DNA of 64,000 bases from Amblyomma americanum (GCF_052857255.1 NC_135500.1:165536683-165600682), one strand, 5' to 3'; counted from the stretch's first letter, positions 1-11,459 are shown. Notes: generated by a model not told the origin, from the letters alone. Numbers and translations: made by a program.

Positions 1-1119
1 AAGGCGGCGCCTTTTATTGAGTTAATTGCAACGATTTATAACCTTGCTATTAAATGATGTACAGCGCTACGGAAAAAGATTTGCACTGTTACTTGCCCCC
101 GGAGAGGCAGATATCAGCTCTCGGCGCTGCGGTTACGAAAATGCCGATAACACAAATTCCAGGTGTGTTCGCGAAGCACAGTGCTGCGCCAGCAGCATGG
201 TGCGATTTTCGTCGTTCCGATGATGTCACTGTGCTAGTTTTTTTCATCGCGAATATACATCCACGAACGCGTTCCGAGAGGCTGCAAGGGCTGCTGAAGT
301 GTCCGCATGCGCGCGAATTACCTGGAAAAGTTGGCAGTGGCTGACTTTGGGCGAGATAATCGCGGCTACGGTGGAGCGGTAATTCGTGACATAACCTTGT
401 AAGAGCGTTATCAGCGCATGCTCTGAGCAAAGAAAGTAGAATAACCTGTTTCAGGGCTGGAAATGATTCGTTGTACTTTTTTGCTTTTACTGTGCGACAC
501 TTCCAAGCTCGGATGTGGTTTCCACGGCGGCTGCACAGTGCAGTCAACAACGTCTCCGGAGGCATCAAGCTCGACAGGATAGAGGCATGGCCTCGAGCTG
601 GCGACCTGAGGAATGCCTAGTGTATGGCGCTGCCAAAACAACCGAGATTGTGGAAACCAAGCGGGGAAAGCAGTCGCACTGCACGCTTCCTAGTATGACT
701 ATGACAGACTTGCTTTTGACAAAAATGGTTCCGGTAAAAGTTGATCAGTGCTTTACATGAAGACTGGTGCTATGTGTATATATCAAAGCAAGCGCAGGCA
801 TGTCGGGAGTGACACAGCTTGTGCGCTTTGATGCACAAGATTCAATTGGCTCGGGCTGGACACCGCACAAGCGACTCTAAATTGTCCTTGAGAGTACTTA
901 GCATAATTGAGGCACGGCGCTCAAAAGCGAACCCCGAGTGTTTTGTCGGCAATGAATTTGAATGTGCTAATGAAGAAAAAAGTAAATATTGGTCGACCAG
1001 CAGCATGAACTCTCCAGGAATGGCACCGGTAGAAAGTAGTGCTGAAACATTGGCGAGTTATCTACGCTTAGTTATGCTATCTTTGCAGCATGCACCTCAA
1101 TGTATACGCTACTGACGCC
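1..1119. other. No recognisable feature
   Basis: I see no gene, repeat family or RNA here. Open frames on both strands (longest about 159 codons, minus strand 89-568) show no domain motif, no convincing splice sites and no family resemblance, so I treat them as chance frames. Confidence 0.5.
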
Positions 1120-1399
1120 TCGCTGTTATTTCCTATACCGTTTTCGTCCCTACTCTGGATATCCAAAGTACTCGGAGCCTATGCCCAACTGGAGCATCCC
1201 CATTTCCTCTGACCCGCTGCCAATCAATGCCCGCTTTATCTGTACCCCTTTCCTCCACTGTGGCGGGCCTGGCTAGCCTTGGACCAACTGGCCGTCCAAG
1301 TGACCTTGATGAATCTGTCGCAAGACATCGCCGATACTTTTTGTAGCCTAGAAATAGTTTTTTTGTTTCTCTCTGCCTGAACGAATGAATTAATGAATT
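1120..1399 (+). repeat. Possible LINE 3' untranslated tail
   Basis: A pyrimidine-rich, gene-free stretch runs into the word CTCTCTGCCTGAACGAATGA and then a decayed (GAAT/TAAT)n tail. Tick non-LTR elements often end in a C/T-rich UTR followed by a short AT-rich tandem tail. There is no reverse-transcriptase coding sequence left, so this is a form-based guess. Confidence 0.28.
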
Positions 1400-1621
1400 A
1401 GCTGTTTATTTAGAATGGGAGGCTCGAAGCCTTTTATTGGGAAATTGGGTTGTTAAGGAAGATAAAGGCAGGGACCTATTAGATACATGGACACAGAAAT
1501 AATTTGGCCAACGATAGATAAGGCGTACGGCCTCGTGACCGTGAGGGTAAACGCTCAGTAACTTTGGAAACGTTGGAGAACTGGATTGCATGTGGATCAC
1601 ATGTGGATAGTTAGCACCCAA

Positions 1622-1694
1622 ATGCGTTTAGAATATGTGAATTGAAGATGTCTCACAGGTAGTACGCAGACCTGTGAGACCACTCTAAACGCAT
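1622..1694. other. Two-stage inverted repeat (hairpin)
   Basis: Two nested perfect inverted repeats lie here. The outer pair is ATGCGTTTAGA (1622-1632) with TCTAAACGCAT (1684-1694). The inner pair is GTCTCACAGGT (1650-1660) with ACCTGTGAGAC (1670-1680) around a 9-nt loop. The left side carries 17 extra bases between the stems and the right side 3. It could be a remnant foldback element or a hairpin-forming transcript. Confidence 0.6.
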
Positions 1695-2469
1695 CCAAGT
1701 TTATTAGTGAGATAAATTTCTTCACAAAAAACGGCAAGGAACAAATGACAGAGCCAGTAGACGGGACCGGTACATAATCGCGGTACAGTGAGACATGTAC
1801 ACCTAGATCGAAAAGCAATCTCAACTTCCGCCAGAAGTTGTATGGGGCAACTGCCAGTAACTGCAGGCTCTCTGTTAACCAATCTCTTTCCTTAATTACG
1901 TCCTCAGCTAATACAATCTTATAAAAAAGAAAGGTGTTGAGATAACTCCGGCACTTGGAAGTGCAAGGATATTTCGTAAGAAACATGTAACTGGCAGAAA
2001 TGTCACCGTGGTGGCGTGTGCCCTGTTCGCTTTCCTTTACCGGCGGTCGGCTAGTAAAGATAAATGTGTTGCCCGTCGCGCCGTTGGTGCGCGTGCCACG
2101 ACGTATATATATTTATGTGTATGTATGTTTTGAAGGGATTCCCGGCCGGCAGAACGCGTGACACAGCTGGCGAAAGAAAAGCGCGAGAAAAGGGAAAAAC
2201 CATTCTCGTCAGATGGGCCTCTTTGAGCCCGACCGTGTTTCTTCTCTGGAATGCGCGCGACATTTGTAGCGGAACTATACCGCGCAGAGGCGTCGTCAGG
2301 GAAAAGTAACGCGCAGTGCGTTTTGCTTTGTGTTTGTTTTCGACGCTGAAAGCGCCAGAGCGTTGAATAAGAGCTTATTAACTATAACGATGCGTGATGT
2401 ATACCCGAAAGCTGCTGACGTTTGCTCTCACTGAATTATTTTGCGTCTCTGAAATTTAGCAGGCAAAAT
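1695..2469. other. No recognisable gene; CpG-denser patch near 2040-2330
   Basis: The patch around 2040-2330 is richer in CpG than its surroundings and encodes short overlapping frames on both strands. No motif identifies it. It could be an old LTR or promoter fragment. Confidence 0.35.
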
Positions 2470-2720
2470 CATTGTGCGTGTGAAAGCAATAGGAAATAAG
2501 GAGTAAATCAATGGCAAAGCATGACAAAGGCAAACATTGCAGAGCAATAGAATTCAGCTCGTCAAAGCAATGGCTAAACAATAACAAAGCATTGGCACAA
2601 CAATAGCCAAGTTATGGGTAAGGAATGGCAAAGCGTGAACATTAGCAGTAGCCGTGCAGTAACAGAGCATAACGAAAAAAAAGCAATCGCAAAGCAATGA
2701 CAAGCTTTGCCATTAGCTTT
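2470..2720. repeat. Degenerate low-complexity repeat (AAAGCAATGGC-like)
   Basis: The words AAAGCAAT, CAATGGC and GGCAAAGC recur many times with variation and without a fixed period. The region is purine/A-rich on the + strand. It looks like a decayed short tandem array. Confidence 0.5.
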
Positions 2721-4133
2721 GTCGCAACGTTCTTTTATATGAGAGTTCGCTACTGACATCGCAGTGACCAATAACATTACTAAAAGGAGAAAAGAGTAAA
2801 CAGAGCAAAGGACTGCTACAAAATGAAACATTTGGGCCAGAGTAACATACAGATTTTATTCTAGTTTTTTTCATTTTTATTCATCTCGCCCTTCTCAGTA
2901 TTCATCACTGTCTCACGCGACGCCACGCCTCTTCTGAGGCCGGGATCTAAGAGTCGCCCTTGAGGATGATGATAATAGAAAAGAATATCATAACAATCCT
3001 TATATTATACAGACCGGAGATTGTTTTGCAGCTTGAGAGACAGGCTGCAAAGGTTAGCGAAACGCAAACGCCAGGTGAGAAGTAAATGCTTTCGCAGTCT
3101 TGGCTTGCAGCCAAGGCTGCTAGTGTTGCGGTATAATGAGCGTTTCTTTTTTTGCGACTAGTGCAACGTTTCTTCCAGTTCCAAGCTATTTGCCGTGGCC
3201 GCGACTAATTGAATTTGTTTTCACACTTCCTCTATGTTAATGATAGCTTTGTCAACGGAATTTACATCTTCTTTGACGACTGACCCGCGATCAGGGACTC
3301 CGGAACTTTTTTTTTTAGTGAGGGGAAGGGGGGCGTTGGCAAAACTTCGAGCTTATTGTGTTATTTATTTATTTAATTCTCATTTCCATAATAAACTTTA
3401 TATTTTTATTATTTTTTATTTTCAAAGTTGAAAGGTTGATGCAAACTGTCACTTTGTGGTGACGACACTCCAGCTGTCAGGAAGACAACGAAAAGGCTTT
3501 GAAGAGAAACTGTTCAAGGAGCTGACTTGCGTCCACTGAGAACTGCATGACTCGGCGGCGGCGATAGCCACAAGCTGGCTCGGTGGTCATCGAAATGAAT
3601 GCCATGCAGTTCTTGGCCGCGCTCAATTTAAAGCTGGCAAGGAACCTTCGAGATAAGGAACCGAAAGCCGCTACAACAATCTGGAAAAATGTGGAATCAT
3701 TTGCACGGGGCCACGATCAATAGAGATAAGTCTGGTCGCATCTCGCATTACAACACTAACTGATAAAGCCGCGTGCCGGTGGTATTGAGCTCGAACGAAG
3801 AAACGGTGCGAAGATTCACGGCAATATAAAACGAATTGAAATGGGACGCTTTATAGATGGGAAGCTTTACGCACGAGGAGTGGTCAATTGCCTTAAAAAG
3901 AGTTTGTGCACAGTTTGTTTAAATTCTGCTAATCATGATCATGTAAATGGGCCAGACAGTCGACTTCTGTTGGGACATGACTGGTTTAGGTTACTTGGTT
4001 ACTCATATACGAAATGCTTTACAACTGGCTACAAAGCCAAGTAGCTTAGCCCCACTGTGCTTTGCATTAAAACAGTCCTAGAACTGAAGTGTTTCAATTG
4101 TCAGCAATATGATCCAAGTGCCAGCACTTGTGA
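2721..4133. other. Unassigned DNA; a short ORF at 3594-3722
   Basis: The only frame I note is a 42-codon ATG-to-stop ORF on + at 3594-3722, beginning MNAMQFLAALNLKLARNL. It is charged and balanced in composition but matches no family I know. The T-rich stretch at 3308-3420 is low complexity. A small CAG/GTGAGA-flanked segment at 3031-3073 could pass for a micro-exon but has nothing else to support it. Confidence 0.3.
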
Positions 4134-4206
4134 GGGGGGGGGGGGGGGGGCGCTGCCCCTCTAGAAAAATGTTGGGGGGGGGAGAGCACCCCCCCCCCCC
4201 CCCCCC
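4134..4206. repeat. Facing poly-G and poly-C runs
   Basis: A run of about 17 G (4134-4150), a shorter G run near 4174-4182 and a run of about 18 C (4189-4206) lie within 73 bp. The G and C runs can pair as a hairpin, or the G runs can stack as a quadruplex. Exact lengths are likely unreliable in any assembly. Confidence 0.85.
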
Positions 4207-4932
4207 TTCTGTTCCGGGGTCCCTGGCCGCGATACATTTGTGTCGTGACGCATTAGATGTACCGCGATACATCAGAATCGCGGGCCAATCGTGACTCACG
4301 ATACGTCTTGTTATAGAGCTATTGTATTGCAACTTTCGGTTCACTCTTGTATGTCTGCCGTCAGCCTGCGAGAGCTTCTGTGTTGCACTGAAAAGGAAGG
4401 GGTGCACTGGAAGGAGGGGTGGCGACAGAAGTCCACCAGGAACCACGTCTATGGCCTGCTTGACTGCAGTGAGGGAAATAATGACGGAGCAGTTCCGGGT
4501 ATGTCTGCACTGTGTGTAGCAACCAAACGGGGGACCTTCGTACGCGTCACCGTTTCGTTTTGCCTCGCGTCCGCATCATTCATGGAGAGCGTGCGTGATG
4601 TTTTTATGCGCCAATAATATTGAATAGCTTGTCTCATGACATATTTTCCTTAATGCACCTAACGCATTAAAAAAAAAAAGCCTTCTTGATCTCTTTTTCT
4701 CGCAGTTTTTCTCCCTGTTTTGTTTAATCGAACTGTTAAATATTCGATAGCGATCATGATCTAGTGTACCCGTTTGTGTGTTGTAGCTTTCATGAACAAG
4801 AATCATAAATAAAAAAAAAACATGGGTCATGCTACAGACATACCGTACGCATGTGCTGCACATTATCGTGGTACTGTGGATAATTTATATCGCGCTACGC
4901 TAATTAGAAAGCGTATACTCTGCTGGTAAACG
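4207..4932. other. No recognisable feature
   Basis: I see nothing beyond chance frames and A/T runs at 4668-4680 and 4808-4820. Confidence 0.4.
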
Positions 4933-5258
4933 CCTGATTATTGAATTCATGGCCTTGTGCTTAGTGCAAAAGTGCGTATCCACTATGACATTGTGGCAGC
5001 TTACGCCCTTAAACACTCAAGAGCGGTGTGTCAGGAGGGACAAGTTATATTCCGCCGATAAGTGAGCAAGAATGGATGATTGATACACACCCCTACCTGA
5101 TTATTGAATTCATGGCCTTGTGCTTAGCGCAAAAGTGCGTATCCACTATGACATTGTGGCAGCTTACGCCCTTAAACACTCAAGAGGGGTGTGTCAGGAG
5201 GGACAAGATATATTGCGCCGATAAGTGAGCGATATTGGATGAATGATACACACCCCTA
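4933..5258. repeat. 163-bp direct tandem duplication
   Basis: Two head-to-tail copies, 4933-5095 and 5096-5258, match almost base for base with only a handful of substitutions, so the duplication is recent. Each unit contains a short inverted repeat: AGSGGTGTGT near its middle and ACACACCCCT at its end, about 70 bp apart, so each unit can form a hairpin. No coding frame is shared that would explain the conservation. Confidence 0.9.
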
Positions 5259-6865
5259 CTAGAACACGTACGTTTCTTGTATCAGAAAGCCGCGATGCTG
5301 ACGAACCTATCTTTAAACAAAAAGATAGAGTATTTTTTATGATGATGTCTGTCGTCACACTGCTATACAACGCTGACACTGCGCTCATTTTTTAACAATA
5401 CCGTAGACAGCTAGAACGTAGTGCGAGCAGTGTATTTCGAAGCAGTACCAAAAGTCTTTCGAAAAAAAAAGCAACTTTATTTGCTTGTCAGAAGATATCT
5501 TCGTCAGCATCGCATTCTCGTGGGAAAACAAAAAACGCTGCATGTTTTGTGGTGACGTGTTTTGTCCCTTCTGGTTAAGTTATCTAGTTCAGACGTTGTC
5601 ACCGAATAGCCCCCGCGATGCAGTCGCCATAGTTACTCATTTTGCGTGTGTATCAACACCGGAATGTCACCAGACCCCCACGGCTATGATAACTCCCGCG
5701 CGCCAAGTTGTCGTCCGCAGCGCTAAACGACAATATCGGTGATGCGGGCTTTGACCCATGTGAACTGTAGTGGTTATTTTCATGCCGCGAAGGAATTTGC
5801 GAGACACGGCGAATCCTACTGGTGCGAAGGAGCTCAACTGTCTAAAGGTTTTGTTTTTATCTGATCATTGCCCCAAACAGCTGGGGTAAAATTGCCTGTT
5901 TTGTGGCAGTTAACATCATATGACTGGGCCACCACATCATGGCTGGAGCGGCATTTCGGCAACTCCCGTGGTGCGGTCAATCACAATCGATCTGACGGGG
6001 ATCACTTTAGGCTTAACATATCCCGAAACTGCACTTAATTTCGCAGGGAACATATTCAGAGTGCATGAGCATGGCAGGCTCCTTAGTTGCTCTTCATAAA
6101 TATCCAGTTTTATTGTAAAGGAGATGACCGACCATGCCAGGAATTATTTGTCTTATCGGAACCACATGAAATCGATAACCTTACATCGATTGCAGATTGT
6201 CTGTGAGCCGTGCATGACGACGCGTCCCATAAGTGTGAGTCAAATCGGGCTGAGATCCACAAAATATTGCCTCACGCTGTTGAGAGCGTCACGATACTGC
6301 CCAGCGCACTAGCGCTGGCTTATCACGACGGCCGGCCAACGAGATGCAAGGAGAGGTTTCTTAGCAGCCAGCTGGAAAGGCCCCAGCAAGTTGCGTACCT
6401 CATTTTTTTTCTGACTTGTTTTGTAAATTTCCCCTCCAAATATTAGGCAGCGAGGTTAAATCATAGCCAGTGCTTTAAAAAAAAAAAACTCCCAGACTGC
6501 TTTTCTCCCCTCTTGGGTGAAGAAGCTGCAGCGGTTGCTGCCATGACGACGGGTAAGATACCTGCGATAAAAGAGGAGGGGCGTTGCTTGTACCAGTAAT
6601 TTAGGGCGTGAATAGCAAGAACGGAATTGAATGAGAATATGAGAGCTTTCTCATTGGCCAGCATATCATTGTTTAATATTTAGGTCATGGCGTATTACGC
6701 TCAGGACACCCTCGATCACTGACGTCATACGGAAGGATCACCTTTTCGAGTATCATTGTGATGACAAGAACAGCAGCGAGGATAGCGACGAAAAGTAACT
6801 ACGACAGTATAATGGCTACCACGACAGCACCAGCCGCAAAAACGACTACAAAAACAAGCACAAGG
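5259..6865. other. No recognisable gene
   Basis: There is no gene or repeat family I can name. A canonical CRE octamer TGACGTCA is present at about 6720-6727. A poly-A run lies at 6477-6488. Confidence 0.4.
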
Positions 6866-7280
6866 AAGAAAAAAAATTGGAGGGGACGCTTAAGCTCTGC
6901 CTTACTTTACTTTACTGTCGGCTTTACTTTTACAGATCCCTGAGAGCCCTCATACCACACCTGACGCAGTGGTGCAGCGGTTAAGCGATGCGCCACTGCC
7001 CTGCGATGGCAGGTGCTGTCGCCGGCGGGGCTTGTGCGACCCGGGTTGCTCTTGACGAGCAGCCTCTCGCGGACAATCATTAAATTAACTGCCACCTGTC
7101 ACGGTGGTCAGTTTGCTCACAATCCGGTGGGCAGGTTGTGATGACGCCACAAGGTCACGTGACCTAGTTGGCCCACCTAAAGACTGGCGGAGCGGCTTCG
7201 GCTGCGAGGCTTCCAATGGTCGCCGACGACGGCAAATTTTTTCCGACATGGAGGTACGAACGCTCACGCGTTAAAAAAAT
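6866..7280 (+). repeat. Dispersed tick repeat with tRNA-like core, copy 1
   Basis: This roughly 0.4-kb repeat aligns along its length with the copy at 48330-48797. Shared landmarks in order are an A-rich start, a CTTAAGCTC block, CCTCATACCAC, a tRNA-like box (GTGCAGCGGTTAAGCGATGC), CCTGCGATGG, GGGTTGCTCTT, TCACAATCCGGTGGG, CCACAAGGTCAC and a terminal GCGTTAAAA. The GTGGTTAAGCG-like word resembles a pol III A box, but the B box is poor, so SINE status is not certain. Confidence 0.75.
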
Positions 7281-8230
7281 AAGCAGCACTCAAAACAGCG
7301 CAGCTTAGAAGCGACGCCGTCAGTTTGCCAGGAACGCCAAGTATTCGGTCTCTTGTGCAACTGTCTCGAGGATTTGAAATATGGCACGCGAAGAAAGTTT
7401 GCGTTTCTGCACGTGTTTCAGCACATGTTTCAGAAGGCTTAATGCTGGGATGCAGATAAAATGGCTGAAGCAGGACTTCGCCTCGTGCAACAGGGCTATC
7501 GAAATCAAAGATTGAAGGCTTCTCGTCTTCCCGGTCATGCAACAAGTGGCCTTGCAATCTAGTCGAGAAGCGAATGTCTCGAAATAGGCAGCACATGTCT
7601 TCCGCCGCATTTATTTACCGAGCGATGTTACGTAAAATATTGTTCCGCTTGCTCGGATAAGGTATTCTTCGAGATACCTGGGATGCTGTGCGGAAAAGCC
7701 GCTGTTTTAACGGCTCTCCTATTTCGCCTTGCTCTCGGAAAAAAAAAAAGATGTCTGGGGTTTCATATTTAACAGCCCTCTCGGATCTGCAATCAGTCGC
7801 GCGCAAACGGGCCAGACGTGGTGTATCCTCGCAAGACGGCTGGTGCGTCTGATTGCCTCGATAAGCACTGGAGTTGCATCATTGCTCTCTGACTGCTCGG
7901 AATAAACATGTTTCCTATTTAAGAGCGTGCTCGGAAAAGAGAAGGTCGCCGATGGTTTTATCTGCCCTTCGAAGTTTTAACCGCCGCGGAAGGTCAGTGG
8001 GCTTGGAACCTCGCTGTTATGGCGGGGCTCTGTTGTTGTGGCGTTGCGCTGCTATGGTGTTCTACTACCATAAACGTTCTTCTGCGTAGTAAGGGTTTGA
8101 GAAACCTTAGGGAGTCCACATTAGTACCACAGTCCTCCCTCCACACCGGTGTGCAACGAAGCTTGGGTGCGGCTTTGTCACCTGAGAGTCCGGAAATATT
8201 TATTACTTCGTATGCCGTTTCTTGCAAGGT
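7281..8230. other. No recognisable gene
   Basis: Overlapping frames of about 100 codons on the minus strand (7264-7610) show no motif or splice support. No repeat family is recognised. Confidence 0.4.
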
Positions 8231-8234
8231 TATA

Positions 8235-8981
8235 CCAGGTGTTTCATGGAAAACAAAGGAATTTTCAAAAATAGGCTTTTTGGAGTAAAAATATGACTTT
8301 TGCGTCATAGTATTACCAGTGTTGGCGGACACCTGAAAGCAAGTGAATTATCTTAAGTAGTAAGTTGGTCAACTAATTTCTGATGATTAACTGTTTAACT
8401 ATCACAGCTAGACAACTGGTCGCAAATAGAGATTTGTAGCCGGTAGTTAGTAAGTTGGTCAACTAATTTCTGATGATTAACTGTTTAACTATCACAGCTA
8501 GACAACTGGTCGCAAATAGAGATTTGTAGCCGGTAGTTAGTAATAACCATATAAGTTTTTAAAGGTTAGAAAATGCGATTACCCTTGGCGCTGTGGCTTG
8601 GCAAAATTTGGCTACATCACGCCGAAATACATGGGCTTTCAAAAAGGATGCAGGCAAAGCAACCTTTACTTTGCACGTAACTAGTCAAAAAAAGCCAAAT
8701 TTCGTCGAGCCACAGCGCCAAGTGTAATCGCATTTTCTAAATTTTAAAAACTGATATGGCTATTACAAACGACCGGCTACAAATCTTTAATTGCAACTAG
8801 GCACCTAACTTTAATAGTTAAAAAGTTAGTTATTAAAAATTAGTTGACCAGCTTACTACGTAAAACGGTTCCCCGGTTTTCTGCTGTCTACCAATATTGG
8901 TAGTACTAAGCTGAAAAAGCCATTTTTTTACATCAAGAACCTATTTTGGGAAAAACTTAAACTCTTCCCTGAAACACCTGG
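8235..8981. mobile_element. Long-arm MITE / foldback DNA element, copy 1
   Basis: The element opens with CCAGGTGTTTCA and closes with the exact reverse complement TGAAACACCTGG. It is flanked on both sides by TATA (8231-8234 and 8982-8985), consistent with a TA or TATA target duplication. Inverted homology extends far inward: GCGCTGTGGCT with AAATGCGATTAC on the left is answered by AGCCACAGCGC with GTAATCGCATTT on the right, so nearly the whole 747 bp folds back. It has no transposase ORF and must be non-autonomous, probably mobilised by a TA-targeting transposase of the Tc1/mariner type. A diverged copy lies at 10728-11420. Confidence 0.82.
8358..8537. repeat. Perfect 90-bp tandem duplication inside the MITE arm
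   Basis: Positions 8358-8447 and 8448-8537 appear identical. The unit begins TAGTAAGTTGGTCAACTAAT and lies wholly inside the left arm. The right arm carries a single diverged equivalent (near 8760-8865). The duplication is therefore younger than the element. Confidence 0.9.
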
Positions 8982-9027
8982 TATATGTGCTAAAGTAAAT
9001 GAGCGGCTTATGTTGCCCCGAGAATAT

Positions 9028-9651
9028 TGTTACGGGGAAATACTATTTACATTTATTTACAAGTGTTGGGGGTTAGAATATAGAGTTCCTAGCAGGGAGT
9101 CATGTTACGATGATAGAGATGAGCAGATCATGATCAGATGAACGCTGGTCTAGGAAGCTTCTGGGCCGTGCGTAGGTCACCTTAATTGAGCCGACGGCCG
9201 AGGCCCATGAACACACCGAACGGCACGGGCAGGGGCTGTTGTGTTCGAATATGTTGGCGGCTTCTATAGGGTCGGTGGGGTCGTAGGTTCGAGTTGCGGT
9301 GGCGTCGTCATGTCGTGTCTTCTGGTCGGGGCGGGGGACGGGGCTGGGGTGAATGGCATGGTCGGTTCGGGTCTGGTGGGCTGGGGCACTTCCGGGTGGT
9401 GCGGACAAGAACACACGACCGATGACCTCGGCACACTCAGGACGCCGAAGTTCCTGGACCAGGATGGGGATGAACTCCGCACCTCCACCGATGATGTTAC
9501 GGGGAAATACTATTAACATTTATTTACAAGTGTTGGGCGGTTCCTAGCAGGGAGCACCAACACGAACAGGGAGCCACATTAACCTCCTCTTCTTCGTTCG
9601 TCCTCTCACGCGGGAGGCCACTTCGTCTTCCACTGCCACTTCGTCGTAACA
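9028..9651 (-). mobile_element. Internally deleted LTR retrotransposon (TRIM-like), minus strand
   Basis: The element starts TGTTAC and ends GTAACA, and both ends are followed outward by ATAT (9024-9027 and 9652-9655), a 4-bp target duplication typical of Gypsy-type integrases. The right LTR is complete (9495-9651). The left LTR is a truncated relative (about 9028-9097) with a 13-bp internal insertion. Between them are about 400 bp of GC-rich internal DNA with one 139-codon minus-strand frame that shows no gag, protease or RT motif. Just inside the 5' LTR on the minus strand lies TCATCGGTGGAGGTGCGGAG, the place where a primer-binding site belongs. It lacks the enzymes needed to move itself. 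Confidence 0.75.
9495..9651 (-). repeat. Intact 157-bp LTR
   Basis: Read on the minus strand it runs from TGTTACGACG to CCCCGTAACA, with a 6-bp terminal inverted repeat. An AATAAA polyadenylation signal sits about 35 bp before its end, as expected for the R region. The minus orientation is chosen on that signal. Confidence 0.7.
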
Positions 9652-9655
9652 ATAT

Positions 9656-10727
9656 TTTCTTTACTAGAATTAATAGAAGGATATATGAAAAGCTACCCAT
9701 GTATTTTTGCAAAATTTGACGAAAGTGAGATACTGCTCGAAGCGTCTGCCGCATGGGCGACTAATAAATTTAAATTCAATTCCGTACCCTTTGTACAGTT
9801 GGGTGAAAAAGTTTACGAGACTAAAGAAAAAACTTAAGATAAAAGATCAAAGAAAGGGAAGATATGAAATTAATGGGAAGCATTTAATCTAATTTCCTGA
9901 ACCACTAGGCGTGCGGCTTAGACATGACAAGCGCATCTGCCCTTTTTGCCTGTACGATGGATGCACTGCAATTTTCAATTCCATGCTATGCTGTAAAGGT
10001 AACAGAAAATGTGATAGTTTTACAGTTCCTATTTTTTGCGAACTTTTGCTGCCCAGTTGTTGCTAATATAGGGCGAAGTGGATAAAGAAAGCAAAAAGCA
10101 GATTTTCACCCCTTCGCGTTGCCGGCTCTGTGTAAGGCATGAATTCTCAAGGTTTGATACTTTATTTAGCCCTGCTGTGGAATTAGTGACTGGAAAGCGT
10201 CAGCCTTTTGAAAGCTATCAGAAATAAAAAAAACGTATTCGTAAAGATCCTTTATATGCGTGTTTCTAAACATAAAAGTTTTATAAAATTGGTCCTGATA
10301 GGCCACGTGATTACTTTCTGCGTTCGGAAATTATACTTACATAACAGCGAGATGGTCTTGGCTCGTACCCGCATTCCATCTTCCCTCGCCCTCTCTTTAC
10401 TTCTGGCTAGTCGATGAAATGTTACGTGCACCCAGGACCCAACCTTTTCGCATTTTGCATGAGATACGAATCTCGGGCTCCCGCTTAGCTATGCTTTTTC
10501 AAAGACGGGGATCTTGTTTCTTCCTCGGTGAGAAAGTGAGGCGTTTCATGAAACCAGGATATCATGGCGTGTGTTAAACTTGGTTGTTATTTTGTAGATC
10601 CTCGGCCTGAAATTTAGCTTCGTATTTTCAACAATTTTTACCACCCTTGTTATGGCGAAAATACAGTAAAATGTTTCTCACTTTGTTCATGTTGAGGGTA
10701 CTAAAATGCTCGTATTTGTATTATTTA
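9656..10727. other. No recognisable gene
   Basis: AT-rich sequence with only short frames. No repeat family or splice pattern stands out. Confidence 0.4.
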
Positions 10728-11420
10728 CCAGGTACTTCAGGAAAGCCCGCCATAAATGTTTAAGAACATAATTTTCGAAGTAAACGGAAGTTTTTTTGTG
10801 GCACAGCAATGCCAATTTTGGCCGACATCAAGAACAGGCGAATGACATGAACTTGTAAAATGACCAAATTAATACAAATAGATAACTTTTTAACTATTAT
10901 CGACAGGCGCTCGACTGTACTTCGAGATTTATAGCCGGCGGTTAGCAACAGCCATATTAGTATTTAGAATTTCGAAAACGCTAGTTACTCTCGCCGCTGT
11001 GGCTCAACTAACTTGGTCCATTCCTCGCGCCATTCGAAAATTGCGCGCCTGCGGGGAGAGCAAAGCAACGTCAATCAAATCGCGTCACTCCGTAACGCAC
11101 GTACCACGTGATAATTTCTGCCCATCCCGCGCTGCAGCAGCGAAGTGGCGAGGAGTGGCGAGCTCCACGATGGTAATCGCGTTTTCAAAATCCTAAAAAC
11201 TTATATGGCTATAACTGTATCTCTAATTGCCAGCGGGCGCCTATCGGTAATAGTCAAAAGTTAAATATTATATTTCAGTTAATAACTTTACTAGTTAACA
11301 CGATTCGCCTGTTTCTTCGCCGTCCCCCAGCACTGGCGTTACCATGGCGGAAAAATCTTCTCTTTACGTCAAAAACTCTGCTTATACAAATTAGTGGCGG
11401 GCTTCGCTGAAGCACTTTCT
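10728..11420. mobile_element. Long-arm MITE, diverged copy 2
   Basis: The left end CCAGGTACTTCAG with GAAAGCCCGCC is answered at the right end by GGCGGGCTTCG with CTGAAGCAC (about 11396-11416). Internal blocks match copy 1: GCTGTGGCTCAACTAAC, a reverse-complementary AGTGGCGAG/AATCGCGTTTTC arm and AAAAACTTATATGGCTAT. It is preceded by TA (10726-10727). The right end has decayed, so its last bases are approximate. No ORF for a transposase is present. Confidence 0.68.
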
Positions 11421-11459
11421 TCTGCTGCTTTGTGAAGATGTTCCGTTACAAGAATTTTT

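Noticed and set aside
89..568. 159-codon minus-strand ORF
   Set aside because: No recognisable motif and several alternative overlapping frames of similar quality.
9100..9519. 139-codon frame in the LTR element as a gag protein
   Set aside because: It runs into the LTR itself and has no capsid, nucleocapsid zinc-knuckle or protease motif.
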